The notes beneath the pieces were generated by a model. The model searched no databases, was not told the DNA's origin, and worked only from the letters and a program-made list of their open reading frames with translations. The translations under genes were made by a program, and so were the position numbers. From a virus, in the IMG/VR virus record IMGVR_UViG_3300046370_000585, positions 1-64,000 of that record: a stretch of 64,000 nt of DNA; one strand, written 5' to 3'. Positions 52,185 through 60,658 of this stretch are shown piece by piece (the first letter of the stretch is position 1; every line of letters begins with the position of its first letter).

Positions 52185-53042
52185 ATGAAAATAGCGCATG
52201 TAGTAAATACTTTAGAGATTAAAGAAAAACATAAATGGGATCATTTACACATCGCTCAAGATGTTACTTTGCGAACAATGAGTTATGCTAAACAATCTAC
52301 ATATCATAGTGAAGTTGAGCTTTTTTCTATAAAAAGCAAACAAGATAATTTTACTCCTCCTCCAGAATTTACTTGCCTGCCTGATATTGAGAGAAATTGT
52401 TCAGACGTATTCCCAGACCTACCTTCTTCGAGGGATTATCCGTTGATTGGGGATATTATAACTCCGATGATAGAATCCTCTGATGCAGATATTTTTATTG
52501 TCACTAATGTCGATATTAGCATATTTCCTACGTTCTATGATTTTGTTTATAAACATATGCTCATGCATGACATTGATTGTTTAACTATAAATAGAAGAGA
52601 TGTTTCTCAAACAATAGATGGTCGATTAATAGATGTAAATACAGTTATAGATGACTTGCCAGAAATAAAAGAAATGTGCAAACCATGGCACGCTTATCAT
52701 CCTGGAACAGACTGCTTTGCTTTTACAAAAGAAATTGCAAAAGATTTAATATGGGGGAATGTTTTTGTTGGCAGACCTCCTGTTGGTCAAATGTTTTTAG
52801 AGAACGGTTACAAATTCACAAAAAAAGGATTTCATAATATCAACAAAAAGCTTACGAATTTTCATCGAAAGCGATTCAAAAAACACGGGCTCGCTTTTCC
52901 TAAAAAGCATTGGGCTTTTCAAACGTTTCATTTAGGTACAACTCAATTTAACGGAGGGAGATGGAAAAACAATAAAAAACTTCAAAAAGACCCTTGGTAC
53001 TTAAAAAATATTAAAGCTAAACTTAACGCTTGGCATGATTAG
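52185..53042 (+). CDS. Glycosyltransferase-like protein, 285 residues
   Basis: First plus-strand gene of the sulfotransferase cluster. ADIFIVTNVDISIFPTFYDF gives a GT-A-like DxD region and HPGTDCFAFTKEIAKDLI a second acceptor-side segment. Family is not recognised precisely. The ATG at 52185 is preferred to a TTG at 52170. An imperfect inverted repeat lies just upstream at 52145-52172. Overlaps the next gene by eight bases. Confidence 0.65.
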   Translation: MKIAHVVNTLEIKEKHKWDHLHIAQDVTLRTMSYAKQSTYHSEVELFSIKSKQDNFTPPPEFTCLPDIERNCSDVFPDLPSSRDYPLIGDIITPMIESSDADIFIVTNVDISIFPTFYDFVYKHMLMHDIDCLTINRRDVSQTIDGRLIDVNTVIDDLPEIKEMCKPWHAYHPGTDCFAFTKEIAKDLIWGNVFVGRPPVGQMFLENGYKFTKKGFHNINKKLTNFHRKRFKKHGLAFPKKHWAFQTFHLGTTQFNGGRWKNNKKLQKDPWYLKNIKAKLNAWHD

Positions 53043-53778
53043 TCATTCTCTCAAGTTTATATTTATTCAAATCCCTGAATGTTCAAACGTTTTTCTAGAA
53101 AAAGCAATAGAACCTTATTGCGATGAAATTGAAGTCAAATCGCTTGAGAAAACAAAATTTCTACAAAATCTAGGGCTTCAAGAAGCTTCTAAACAATTTC
53201 TAGATTATTTTACGTTCTCTTTGGTGCGAGATCCTTACGAAAGATTTTTATTGACTTGGAAAAATCACAAGAAAGATGATTGTCCTATAGATGATTTTAT
53301 AGATCAAGCGATTTTTTTTTTAAAACAAAGGCCTGCTAGATTTTATAAAAAAGTGTATCACCATAATGAGCTTCCACAAAAAGTAATGATAAAACCAGGT
53401 AATAGAAAATATAAAAGAAAATGGTTTGCAAGAAAAATTAGAATAAAATATCCCTTTAATGACAATGGAGAAATTGGGTATAAATTACTTCCTCAAGTAT
53501 ATTTTTTACAGTTTTGTAGAGCAATGAAGTTGTGTCAAAATGGAAAATCAAAAGAAGAGGATTCTTATTACAATGCTGTTAGACCTGTAGATTTAATTTT
53601 TACAAATAAAGATATTGAGAGTAAATTCAAAATTATCTCTCAAAAACTAAAAACCCCTTTGATAGTGAAATCCGATTCGCCAGAACAATCTTCTGATGAA
53701 ATTTTATCTGACGCTCAAAAGAATAAGATCAGAAATATGTATTCTGATGATTTTACTTTTCTTTCCGAATTTTTATAA
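53035..53778 (+). CDS. Sulfotransferase-like protein 1
   Basis: A 247-residue protein related to the carbohydrate sulfotransferase 2-type fold: N-terminal FIFIQIPECSNVFLEKAI in place of the 5'-phosphosulfate loop and FSLVRDPYERFLLTW as the 3'-phosphate motif. The first loop lacks the usual Lys/Thr (compare PKTASSS in the next gene), so catalysis by this copy is doubtful. One of four related genes in a row. Confidence 0.72.
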   Translation: MISHSLKFIFIQIPECSNVFLEKAIEPYCDEIEVKSLEKTKFLQNLGLQEASKQFLDYFTFSLVRDPYERFLLTWKNHKKDDCPIDDFIDQAIFFLKQRPARFYKKVYHHNELPQKVMIKPGNRKYKRKWFARKIRIKYPFNDNGEIGYKLLPQVYFLQFCRAMKLCQNGKSKEEDSYYNAVRPVDLIFTNKDIESKFKIISQKLKTPLIVKSDSPEQSSDEILSDAQKNKIRNMYSDDFTFLSEFL

Positions 53779-53780
53779 AA

Positions 53781-54491
53781 ATGATTAATTGGTCCAGGAA
53801 ATGTATTTTCGCAAGAGTGCCAAAGACTGCCTCAAGCTCGCTAATGCATGCAATTTATGGTCAAATAGAATTTCATAAACAAACAAGTAAAATTAGCGGA
53901 AAATATAAAAGATGGGCAGGAATTAAACATCCAAAAGGGTGGAGTCAAATTAAATGGATTAAAAACCCTGGTAGATTTGATTTAAACCATGTACCCTTAC
54001 CTTTCATAAAAGAATCTGTAGATTTGAAAAAATATATTAATTTTTACAAATTTGGGTTTGTCAGAAACCCATGGGATAGAGTTTATGCTCAATATAGATA
54101 TAGTTTTGATTGGATGGTGCAAGATAATATTTATCACAAAATAATGAAATGGAACCCTCCTAGTTTTGAAGAATTCTGCAATAAACTCGATGACCCAGAA
54201 ACAATATGGTTTACGAAAACTAAATGGACTCAAGCTTTTTTTTGTCAAGGAGCAGACTTTATCGGAAGGTTTGAAACTTTAAATGAAGACTATGAGTCTT
54301 TAATTGCTTCTCATAAAGGATTCAAGAAATCCGCAAAAAAAATGCCTCATGTTAATGCTCATATAGGAGTAAAAACTCCTTGGTGGAAAATGTATAATTC
54401 AGAAACATCTAAGCTGGTTGAAAAAAAATACGAAGAAGATATAGATAAATTTAAATATTTGGGGCCATTTCATGATTCTGTGCAAGAGTAA
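53781..54491 (+). CDS. Sulfotransferase-like protein 2
   Basis: A 236-residue PAPS-dependent sulfotransferase candidate with an intact 5'-phosphosulfate loop FARVPKTASSSLMHAI near 9-24 and 3'-phosphate motif FGFVRNPWDRVYAQY. Such enzymes move sulfate from PAPS to sugar hydroxyls. It overlaps the next gene by 20 bases. Confidence 0.85.
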   Translation: MINWSRKCIFARVPKTASSSLMHAIYGQIEFHKQTSKISGKYKRWAGIKHPKGWSQIKWIKNPGRFDLNHVPLPFIKESVDLKKYINFYKFGFVRNPWDRVYAQYRYSFDWMVQDNIYHKIMKWNPPSFEEFCNKLDDPETIWFTKTKWTQAFFCQGADFIGRFETLNEDYESLIASHKGFKKSAKKMPHVNAHIGVKTPWWKMYNSETSKLVEKKYEEDIDKFKYLGPFHDSVQE

Positions 54492-55122
54492 AAAATTTAT
54501 ATATATTCATTGCTTAAAAACTGCAGGAACAAGCATCGGGTACTGTCTTAGCAGGGTTTGCTCTAAACAAGATGTAATAATAGGATATGACAATAAAGGA
54601 GAATTTTGTGAAAAATCTCCATTTTATAGAAAAAAGCATTTGTCCATGAGTGAGCTTATGGACATTAAGCCTGGTTTAGATTACAAAAAATATTTTAAAT
54701 TTGGATTTTGTCGAAACCCTTTCGAGCTTGCTGTTTCAGCTTTTTATTTCTTTAAAACATGGAAACTTCCTGCGGAACAGCAACCCTTTGCATCTATAAA
54801 TTATAAAAGGCAAGAGGCTATGAAAGGTATGGATTTTAATGATTTCATATCGTCTGAATGGTACCAAAGAATTCCTACGATTCATTCCATGCTTTTTAAA
54901 GATGGTAAGCCTATTGTTGACTTTATAGGTAGATTTGAGAACATTGACGCAGATTTTAACTTTATTAAAAATAAAATTTGCCTAAATGAGGATATTCAAC
55001 TTTCGCACAAAAACAAAACTAGTAGACCTATGGATATTAGAAAAATATACTCTAGCACGTCTAAAAGAATTGTTGAAGAGAAAAACGCAAAAGATTTAGA
55101 ATATTTCAAGTATGAATATTAA
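54472..55122 (+). CDS. Sulfotransferase-like protein 3
   Basis: A 216-residue protein with IHCLKTAGTSIGYCL as the PAPS loop and FGFCRNPFELAVSAFYF as the 3'-phosphate motif, then GRFENIDADFNFI. Both core motifs look functional. Its end overlaps the next frame's first ATG. Confidence 0.84.
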   Translation: MILCKSKKFIYIHCLKTAGTSIGYCLSRVCSKQDVIIGYDNKGEFCEKSPFYRKKHLSMSELMDIKPGLDYKKYFKFGFCRNPFELAVSAFYFFKTWKLPAEQQPFASINYKRQEAMKGMDFNDFISSEWYQRIPTIHSMLFKDGKPIVDFIGRFENIDADFNFIKNKICLNEDIQLSHKNKTSRPMDIRKIYSSTSKRIVEEKNAKDLEYFKYEY

Positions 55123-55129
55123 TATAAAT

Positions 55130-55957
55130 ATGGCAAGAAAGAAAAAGAAATCGTCTAAAAGAAAAAAAGCAAAACTGAAGAAGAAAAAGCAGGAAGCCTA
55201 TGCAAGAAAAAATGCTGCACCTTTACCAAATGTTCAATATGTACACTTAGCCAGGCAAGCCATACAGGAGAGTTCTTGGGACGGGTATAAAATAAGGTAT
55301 ATGCTTCAAAACCGTCAGAGAACCGTTTGGCCGAGATCTTTTTTCGAAAAAATTACATCCCTTGAGTGTGAAAAAACCATAGATTATATTTTTATAGGTA
55401 ATATTAATGCAGGCTGCACGTCTCTAGATGAAGGAAGAAGGCGTCGCTCGCAATTGGTTTTTGAAAACAGAAAGTGGATTCTTAGATTCATAGAATATAA
55501 TTTTACGAACGAATCGTTCTTGCAGTTTACCGATGAAAATACCCTGCAATTATATGAATCTGCTCGCCGAAGGGCTGATGAAGAAGAGGGGATATTTCAA
55601 GACAAACCATATGATTATACTAATAAGGCGTGGAGAGAAGAAATTCCTTACGTTCCGAGGGAAGTGGAAAACTCCTCGGGCGAGCCGTACTTTGACTTAG
55701 AATACTTTAAAAAAATGAACCAAGCAAAGTTTTGCCTTTGTCCAGGTGGGGATTCTCCATGGAGCTATAGATTCTATGAAGCTATTATGTGTAAATGCAT
55801 ACCCATTATTCATTCTCCCCAAGAAGGGCCCCGAACCCGCAGAGAAAGGCGTTTAGGTTATAAGTGCTACTTTAGAAATGATGCCCACGTATACGACGAG
55901 TCTATAGTTAAACATAATTTAGAAATTTTTGAAAAAGAATCGTTATTAGTTGAGTGA
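55130..55957 (+). CDS. Exostosin-like glycosyltransferase (GT47 type)
   Basis: About 275 residues. After a very basic start (KKKKSSKRKKAKLKKKK) the C-terminal half has FCLCPGGDSPWSYRFYEAIMCKCIPIIHS, the exostosin motif where the nucleotide-sugar is held. Such enzymes extend sulfated glycans in eukaryotes and occur in some bacteria and viruses. An ATG at 55112 is a possible earlier start. Confidence 0.8.
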   Translation: MARKKKKSSKRKKAKLKKKKQEAYARKNAAPLPNVQYVHLARQAIQESSWDGYKIRYMLQNRQRTVWPRSFFEKITSLECEKTIDYIFIGNINAGCTSLDEGRRRRSQLVFENRKWILRFIEYNFTNESFLQFTDENTLQLYESARRRADEEEGIFQDKPYDYTNKAWREEIPYVPREVENSSGEPYFDLEYFKKMNQAKFCLCPGGDSPWSYRFYEAIMCKCIPIIHSPQEGPRTRRERRLGYKCYFRNDAHVYDESIVKHNLEIFEKESLLVE

Positions 55958-56757
55958 AGAAAATTGTTCAAATTAGTTCGCCTAGATCTGGGTCAAATCT
56001 ATTTTGCCAAATGGTTGAGCATTTTAGCAATATGAGCGTAAAATATGAAGTTTTTCATAAGAAAGATGAGTGGATTATGAAAATGATGAGGGAAGTGTGC
56101 GAGTCTGAAAATCCATCTCCAGGAATATTAAGTTTTGCAAAAGATTTTGTTGAAGGCAAGATAAAGTGGAATAAAGAAGAGGTTTTTAAAAAAAAGAATA
56201 TAATAAAGTTAATTGAAGAATATATGTCTTGCTTGGGTATTGAGAATTTTTATTTTAAATTATTTTCAGAGCATTTGAATAAAGCAAGAAGGTATGAGCT
56301 TATTTCTCGATGTGATGGAATGGTTTTTGTTGAGCGAAATATTATTGACTCTCTTATTTCGTACGAAAAGGCCTTGTATTGCAAAGAGTGGAGTAATGCG
56401 AATACTTCTAGTTTAAAAATAGAATTTAAGCCCGAAAGATATGAGTGGTTTAAAAGGAGGTTTATTTTTCCTAAAAACGAAATGAAAGACGTTGCGAAAA
56501 ATATGCAAATTCCTTTTTTTTGTATAAGATATGAAGATTTTGTTAAATTGACCCATGCAGAAAAAACAAAGTTAGTTAAAAAGTTAATGCTTGATAATTT
56601 TAACATAGAATGCGGAGAGTTTGATACTGAAGAGTATAACTATACTAGATTCAGAAAGCAAGATAGATCTAGTTATTTCTATCAAAAACTTTCTAATCCT
56701 AAGCTATTTAAGGAGTACTATGAGTCGGTCATAAGATATGAAATTAATCAGGTGTAA
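55954..56757 (+). CDS. Stf0-type sulfotransferase-like protein 4
   Basis: A 267-residue protein starting at GTG. VQISSPRSGSNLFCQMV is the PAPS loop, with the SPRSGSN form seen in Stf0 trehalose sulfotransferases, and DGMVFVERNIIDSLISYEKAL holds the 3'-phosphate motif. It overlaps both neighbours and belongs to the same operon. Confidence 0.8.
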   Translation: MKKIVQISSPRSGSNLFCQMVEHFSNMSVKYEVFHKKDEWIMKMMREVCESENPSPGILSFAKDFVEGKIKWNKEEVFKKKNIIKLIEEYMSCLGIENFYFKLFSEHLNKARRYELISRCDGMVFVERNIIDSLISYEKALYCKEWSNANTSSLKIEFKPERYEWFKRRFIFPKNEMKDVAKNMQIPFFCIRYEDFVKLTHAEKTKLVKKLMLDNFNIECGEFDTEEYNYTRFRKQDRSSYFYQKLSNPKLFKEYYESVIRYEINQV

Positions 56758-57754
56758 CGATAAGTTTGTGCATAACGCATGGACTTCCTGCGAAAACGCA
56801 TTAACAAAAATACGACAACTTCCTAATGTAGAGCTGTATTCTTTTTTGGAGGATCATTATAAATTCAATACAAATAAAAGATGGGCTAAAAAAATAATAA
56901 AATCTCCATTTATCGGCATAATTCATACTCCTTTAAATTCTTTTAAGTATACAAAAGAACGTCGCTACAGGTTTAATGGTTTTGGATTTTTGGAATCATT
57001 AAAAAATTGCAAAGGTTTATTTTTTATGTCTAAAGCGGAGTTAGAAAACTGGCGCAGGCATTTTGATATAATTCAGCATAAGCCTTGGAGGGAAAATCTT
57101 AAAAAATCATATGATCTCTCACACATTGAATTAGATTCAATCATGCATCCTGCGAGACCTTTTGAAGAAGAGCATCATTTTTGCTGGGAAGAATTTAAAG
57201 ATCAAAAACATAAAAAAATAATTCAGAGCGGTTATTGGTTACGAAAAATTTATTCAATATATAAATTAGATACCCATTACAATGAAGGAACCGATTTCGA
57301 ATGGTCAAAATGCATAAAACCTTTTGATCGATGGAATAAAAAGCAAGTTGATATAACTTGTGCAAATGACGGTGTGACAATAGAAAGCTGGAGAAAACAA
57401 TGGGTTAGGGGATTGTTAAAAACACAGCACGATGAATATTCCAAGCTTCTTAGAAGCAGTGTGTTTTACTTAGATCTTTATGATTTTACATCTAATAATA
57501 CAATTATTGACTGTATTACTACTTCAACGCCCGTACTTGTTAATCGACACCCTGCTTCAGAGCAATATTTAGGTAAGGATTATCCTTTATTGTATGATGA
57601 CAGGTGGGACGCTGAAACGAAATTGACAAAACCTGAGTTAATTAAAGATGCTCATATTTATCTTAAGGAAAAAGACAAATCTATGTTCTCTTACGATTAT
57701 TTTCGAAAAAGTATATTAGATTCGAATGTTGTACGATCCGTGTTGAAAAAATAA
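56738..57754 (+). CDS. GT-B-like glycosyltransferase, 338 residues
   Basis: C-terminal SSVFYLDLYDFTSNNTIIDCITTSTPVLVNRHPASEQYLG resembles the donor-binding half of GT-B glycosyltransferases. The N-terminal half (IGIIHTPLN, GLFFMSKAELENW) fits the acceptor domain. Family and substrate are not known. Confidence 0.68.
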   Translation: MKLIRCNDKFVHNAWTSCENALTKIRQLPNVELYSFLEDHYKFNTNKRWAKKIIKSPFIGIIHTPLNSFKYTKERRYRFNGFGFLESLKNCKGLFFMSKAELENWRRHFDIIQHKPWRENLKKSYDLSHIELDSIMHPARPFEEEHHFCWEEFKDQKHKKIIQSGYWLRKIYSIYKLDTHYNEGTDFEWSKCIKPFDRWNKKQVDITCANDGVTIESWRKQWVRGLLKTQHDEYSKLLRSSVFYLDLYDFTSNNTIIDCITTSTPVLVNRHPASEQYLGKDYPLLYDDRWDAETKLTKPELIKDAHIYLKEKDKSMFSYDYFRKSILDSNVVRSVLKK

Positions 57755-57776
57755 GGATTAAAATTATCATCATACA

Positions 57777-58466
57777 ATGGATGATAATAAAGAAAGTATT
57801 TGTATAGTGGGGAACTCTGCTTCTGTTATCGGAAGGGGAAAAGGTTCAGAGATAGATAAGTTTGATAACGTATGTAGGATAAATGACTGGGTGGTCAATG
57901 GATTTCAAAAAGATGTAGGTTCTAAAATTACACATTGGGTTACAGGAGGCGGCCGCCAAATTCCTAAATGGAGCAGAGGTAGAAGTTTAAAGAATAAGTA
58001 TACAATTGTATTATGGCCTGTGCAAATTTTTCCTATGTGGAGAAGGCATGCAAAAGAAACGTATCATACAGATGGAAGTATGTTTGAAGCAGCCCCTTAT
58101 GTTAAAAAAGAATTACTCAAAAGATGGGGGTATGCATTAGATGACTTTTCAATATGGAAAGATAATAATTCACCAGACTTACATGATACAAGAGATAATA
58201 TAACTTTTGTACCAGAATATATAAGTGAAAGAATTGCGGCAAATACTGTTGCGTACCCGACTACGGGACTCGCAACAATAGCTTATTTTAGATTTATATT
58301 AAAATATAATGTCACTACTATTGGTTTTGATTTTTTTCTTAAACACCGATCACACTATTGGGATGGTGACAAAGGACTGCAAACCAGAATCGAAGGACAT
58401 ACCTTGGAGTCCGATAGAGATGTATACCAAGATTGGCTATCTAGCGGAATTATCCAAGAGCTTTGA
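57777..58466 (+). CDS. GT29-like sialyltransferase
   Basis: A 229-residue protein with the sialyl-motif layout of family GT29: ICIVGNSASVIGRGKGSEID followed by VCRIN (L motif), YPTTGLATIAYF (S motif) and HYWDG near the C-terminus (region of the catalytic His). It would use CMP-activated sialic acid or a related sugar. No CMP-sialate synthase is seen in the window, so the donor must come from the host or another region. Family is best known from eukaryotes, which makes it notable in a phage. Confidence 0.82.
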   Translation: MDDNKESICIVGNSASVIGRGKGSEIDKFDNVCRINDWVVNGFQKDVGSKITHWVTGGGRQIPKWSRGRSLKNKYTIVLWPVQIFPMWRRHAKETYHTDGSMFEAAPYVKKELLKRWGYALDDFSIWKDNNSPDLHDTRDNITFVPEYISERIAANTVAYPTTGLATIAYFRFILKYNVTTIGFDFFLKHRSHYWDGDKGLQTRIEGHTLESDRDVYQDWLSSGIIQEL

Positions 58467-58643
58467 TATCGCGGTTTTTAAATCCTCCACTTCTTCTAAA
58501 CTCAATTTAACTTCTCCATTATAATCATCTGATATTGTAATATAATTTTCTTTATCTGGATTATGATGAGTTATTTTTGGACAACATCTTCCTCTTCCGC
58601 ACAATATTATTGTTCTATTGTTGTTTTTTATTTCTTCTTTCAT
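58437..58643 (-). CDS. Small phage protein with CGRGRCCPKI motif, minus strand
   Basis: A 68-residue protein with TIILCGRGRCCPKIT and ITISDDYNGEVKLSLEEV, a pattern I have seen in uncharacterised marine phage proteins. Its end overlaps the sialyltransferase gene by 30 bases. Confidence 0.65.
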   Translation of the reverse strand: MKEEIKNNNRTIILCGRGRCCPKITHHNPDKENYITISDDYNGEVKLSLEEVEDLKTAISKLLDNSAR

Positions 58644-58679
58644 AAAAATATATAAAGATTTATAAGGAGTTGCAAGTTT

Positions 58680-58892
58680 TCACTTGCTACTCCTTTTATT
58701 CTTTTTACGCTTATATGACTTTATGTAAATCTGAGCTTCTGCATAAACTCTCTCAGCTTGACCTAATTTAATTAATTCATATGGCGTGCGATTGTTAAAT
58801 TTTTCAATAGGCGTCCCTAGCCAAGTTGTGGCAATATATGAAGGTAGCGATTCCGATAAAACTTGTAAAATTTGAAAAGTCTTTAAATTCAT
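58680..58892 (-). CDS. DUF2384-like small protein, minus strand
   Basis: A 70-residue protein with WLGTPIEKFNNRTPYELIKLGQAERVYA, which resembles the C-terminal toxin-binding segment of Xre/MbcA/ParS antitoxins (DUF2384). No toxin (RES family) is adjacent, so it may stand alone. On the minus strand TATAAT (58905-58900) lies seven bases before the ATG, but with a poor -35. Confidence 0.62.
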   Translation of the reverse strand: MNLKTFQILQVLSESLPSYIATTWLGTPIEKFNNRTPYELIKLGQAERVYAEAQIYIKSYKRKKNKRSSK

Positions 58893-58949
58893 GTAGTTTA
58901 TTATATAAATTTTTTTAAAAAATAAAATAATATTCGTGTATATAGTTTT

Positions 58950-59384
58950 ATGGGACCCATATTGAATACAGTGATTGGCGCGGGAATTAAGCTTGCTGCA
59001 AATTTAATAAATTACTGGCTGGAGCAGAAGCGCGCTGACCAAATGATTCTTGCAGCGAGAGATAATGAGATGCTTAAAGCATTGATAGAAAATCAAGCAA
59101 GGCAAGCGCTTGATCCTTTCGTTAAGGTCACAAGGAGAATACTATTCCTTACGATTACCTTTACGATGTGTTTTTTAATGATATATTATGCAATGAACCC
59201 AAGCATAACCTATGATTTAATCGTTCCCAAGGGTGAAAATTCTAGTCTAGGTTTTTTTAGTTGGGTATTTGGTGGAAAAGATTGGGAACTTGTTAAAATG
59301 ACAGGAGGATTAATGCTAGCATCTTTTATGGATTTATGTTTTATGATTATTGGCTTTTATGCGATTCCAAGCAGATCAAGATGA
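58950..59384 (+). CDS. Membrane protein, possible holin
   Basis: A 144-residue protein with an N-terminal amphipathic part, a membrane segment at about 63-82 (ILFLTITFTMCFLMIYYAMN) and another near the C-terminus (GGLMLAS...CFMIIGFYAI). Position between the glycan cluster and late genes and size suit a holin, but no diagnostic motif exists. ATGA overlap with the next gene. Confidence 0.58.
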   Translation: MGPILNTVIGAGIKLAANLINYWLEQKRADQMILAARDNEMLKALIENQARQALDPFVKVTRRILFLTITFTMCFLMIYYAMNPSITYDLIVPKGENSSLGFFSWVFGGKDWELVKMTGGLMLASFMDLCFMIIGFYAIPSRSR

Positions 59385-59671
59385 GAAAAATTTTAATACT
59401 TTTACTGTTAGCTTTATCTAGCTGTATATCTACTAAAAATAAGGCAAACCCAGTTATGGTTAAGCAAGAAGCTGTTCAGTTTGAAAATATTGATCTTGAT
59501 TCAGACGGTGAAATTTCAAAAAAAGAAATTGATGTATTTAATAAATTTTCCTTAAATAAAAATTCTACCTATGAAACTAAAGCGCCTATATGGATTACTG
59601 TAGGGATAATATTTTTAACGTTATTAATGTGTCTAGTTTCTAGCTGGATAAAATGCAGTAAAAGTGAATAA
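59381..59671 (+). CDS. Lipoprotein with EF-hand loop and C-terminal membrane helix
   Basis: A 96-residue protein: signal with lipobox LSSC, a canonical EF-hand loop DLDSDGEISKKE near residues 37-48 that should bind calcium, and a C-terminal hydrophobic helix (WITVGIIFLTLLMCLVSSWI). This could span the periplasm, as spanins do, but the EF-hand is unusual. Start at 59381 overlaps the previous stop. Confidence 0.65.
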   Translation: MRKILILLLLALSSCISTKNKANPVMVKQEAVQFENIDLDSDGEISKKEIDVFNKFSLNKNSTYETKAPIWITVGIIFLTLLMCLVSSWIKCSKSE

Positions 59672-60272
59672 TTTTTTTGAAACGTTGATTGCTGTCGAAA
59701 GTATTATTGTTGCTTTCGTAACTATTGTTTCTACATTTGGAGGTCTATGGTTAAAGAAAAAATGGGGAGATAAGAATCACCAAAAAGAACTTGAACATAT
59801 AACTTTTAAAAATGCAGAGATTATTAAAGTATTACAAGGCGTCATGACGGATTTAGGCAGCGATCGAGCGTATGTTTTTGAATTTCACAATGGCGATTAT
59901 TTCTCTTCGGGAATGCCTATGCAAAAATTTACATGCACATATGAAGTTGTTTCTGAGGGAGTTAGCGCAGAATGCCATAATCCAGGAGAATATAGAATGT
60001 CTAATTATAACGATTATATTAGCTCAATGGTACATAAAAGAGATTACATCATTCAAAACGTTTCAAATATGAAATCTGATGCATTACTGAAAGCTTTACT
60101 AACCAAAAAAGGCGTAAAAAGCCTCTACAACATACCTATAAAGACTTTTGGCGGGAGAACGATAGGTTTTATAGGCTTAGACTTTGTAAAGCAGGAAATA
60201 AACCTTTCAGGGGAACAAATTAACTGTTTAAGATCTGCCGCCAAAATTATCACTGGATACATTGCTCAATAG
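59664..60272 (+). CDS. Membrane-anchored GAF-like protein
   Basis: A 202-residue protein from a GTG start. One N-terminal membrane helix (IIVAFVTIVSTFGGLWL) is followed by a GAF-like domain with DRAYVFEFHNGDYF, a middle KFTCTYEVV, and the final IGFIGLDFVKQEINLS. GAF domains sense small ligands. The FHNG pattern occurs in other phage membrane proteins of unknown role. Overlaps upstream gene by eight bases. Confidence 0.7.
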   Translation: MNNFFETLIAVESIIVAFVTIVSTFGGLWLKKKWGDKNHQKELEHITFKNAEIIKVLQGVMTDLGSDRAYVFEFHNGDYFSSGMPMQKFTCTYEVVSEGVSAECHNPGEYRMSNYNDYISSMVHKRDYIIQNVSNMKSDALLKALLTKKGVKSLYNIPIKTFGGRTIGFIGLDFVKQEINLSGEQINCLRSAAKIITGYIAQ

Positions 60273-60301
60273 AAACTTATTAAGTTTAAGATATAATGTT
60301 T

Positions 60302-60658
60302 ATGTCTTTTATATATTGTCAATCATGTGGATCTAAAATTGAATATACTACTCAAAAGCCTAATTTTTGTTCTAAGTGTGGTACTGCGCTAGCATCAATT
60401 CCTAATCAAAACACCAAAATTAAACCCCCCGCTCAGACTGCTGAACCAAGCGAAATAGAATCTGTGCCTAAAATCACAAGAATAGATTGCGAGATCTCTG
60501 CATCAAATCATAATGATACTATTGGCAGCGTTATTGGTAAAGGTTCAATAGGAGATATGAAAAGAGCGCCATACGTTCCTAGACATGGAAGCGCTTCTAA
60601 CGATTCCTTGGAGTTTTGTCGTTCCAGCAAAACAAGGGATATCGACGAAAGTGGCTGA
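60302..60658 (+). CDS. Zinc-ribbon protein, 118 residues
   Basis: Starts with a zinc ribbon (YCQSCGSKI, NFCSKCGTAL, two CxxC knuckles) followed by a Pro/Glu-rich linker and a small basic end. The ATG at 60302 follows an in-frame ATG at 60296. Possibly a transcription accessory factor, since it overlaps the sigma-like gene by eight bases. Confidence 0.68.
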   Translation: MSFIYCQSCGSKIEYTTQKPNFCSKCGTALASIPNQNTKIKPPAQTAEPSEIESVPKITRIDCEISASNHNDTIGSVIGKGSIGDMKRAPYVPRHGSASNDSLEFCRSSKTRDIDESG

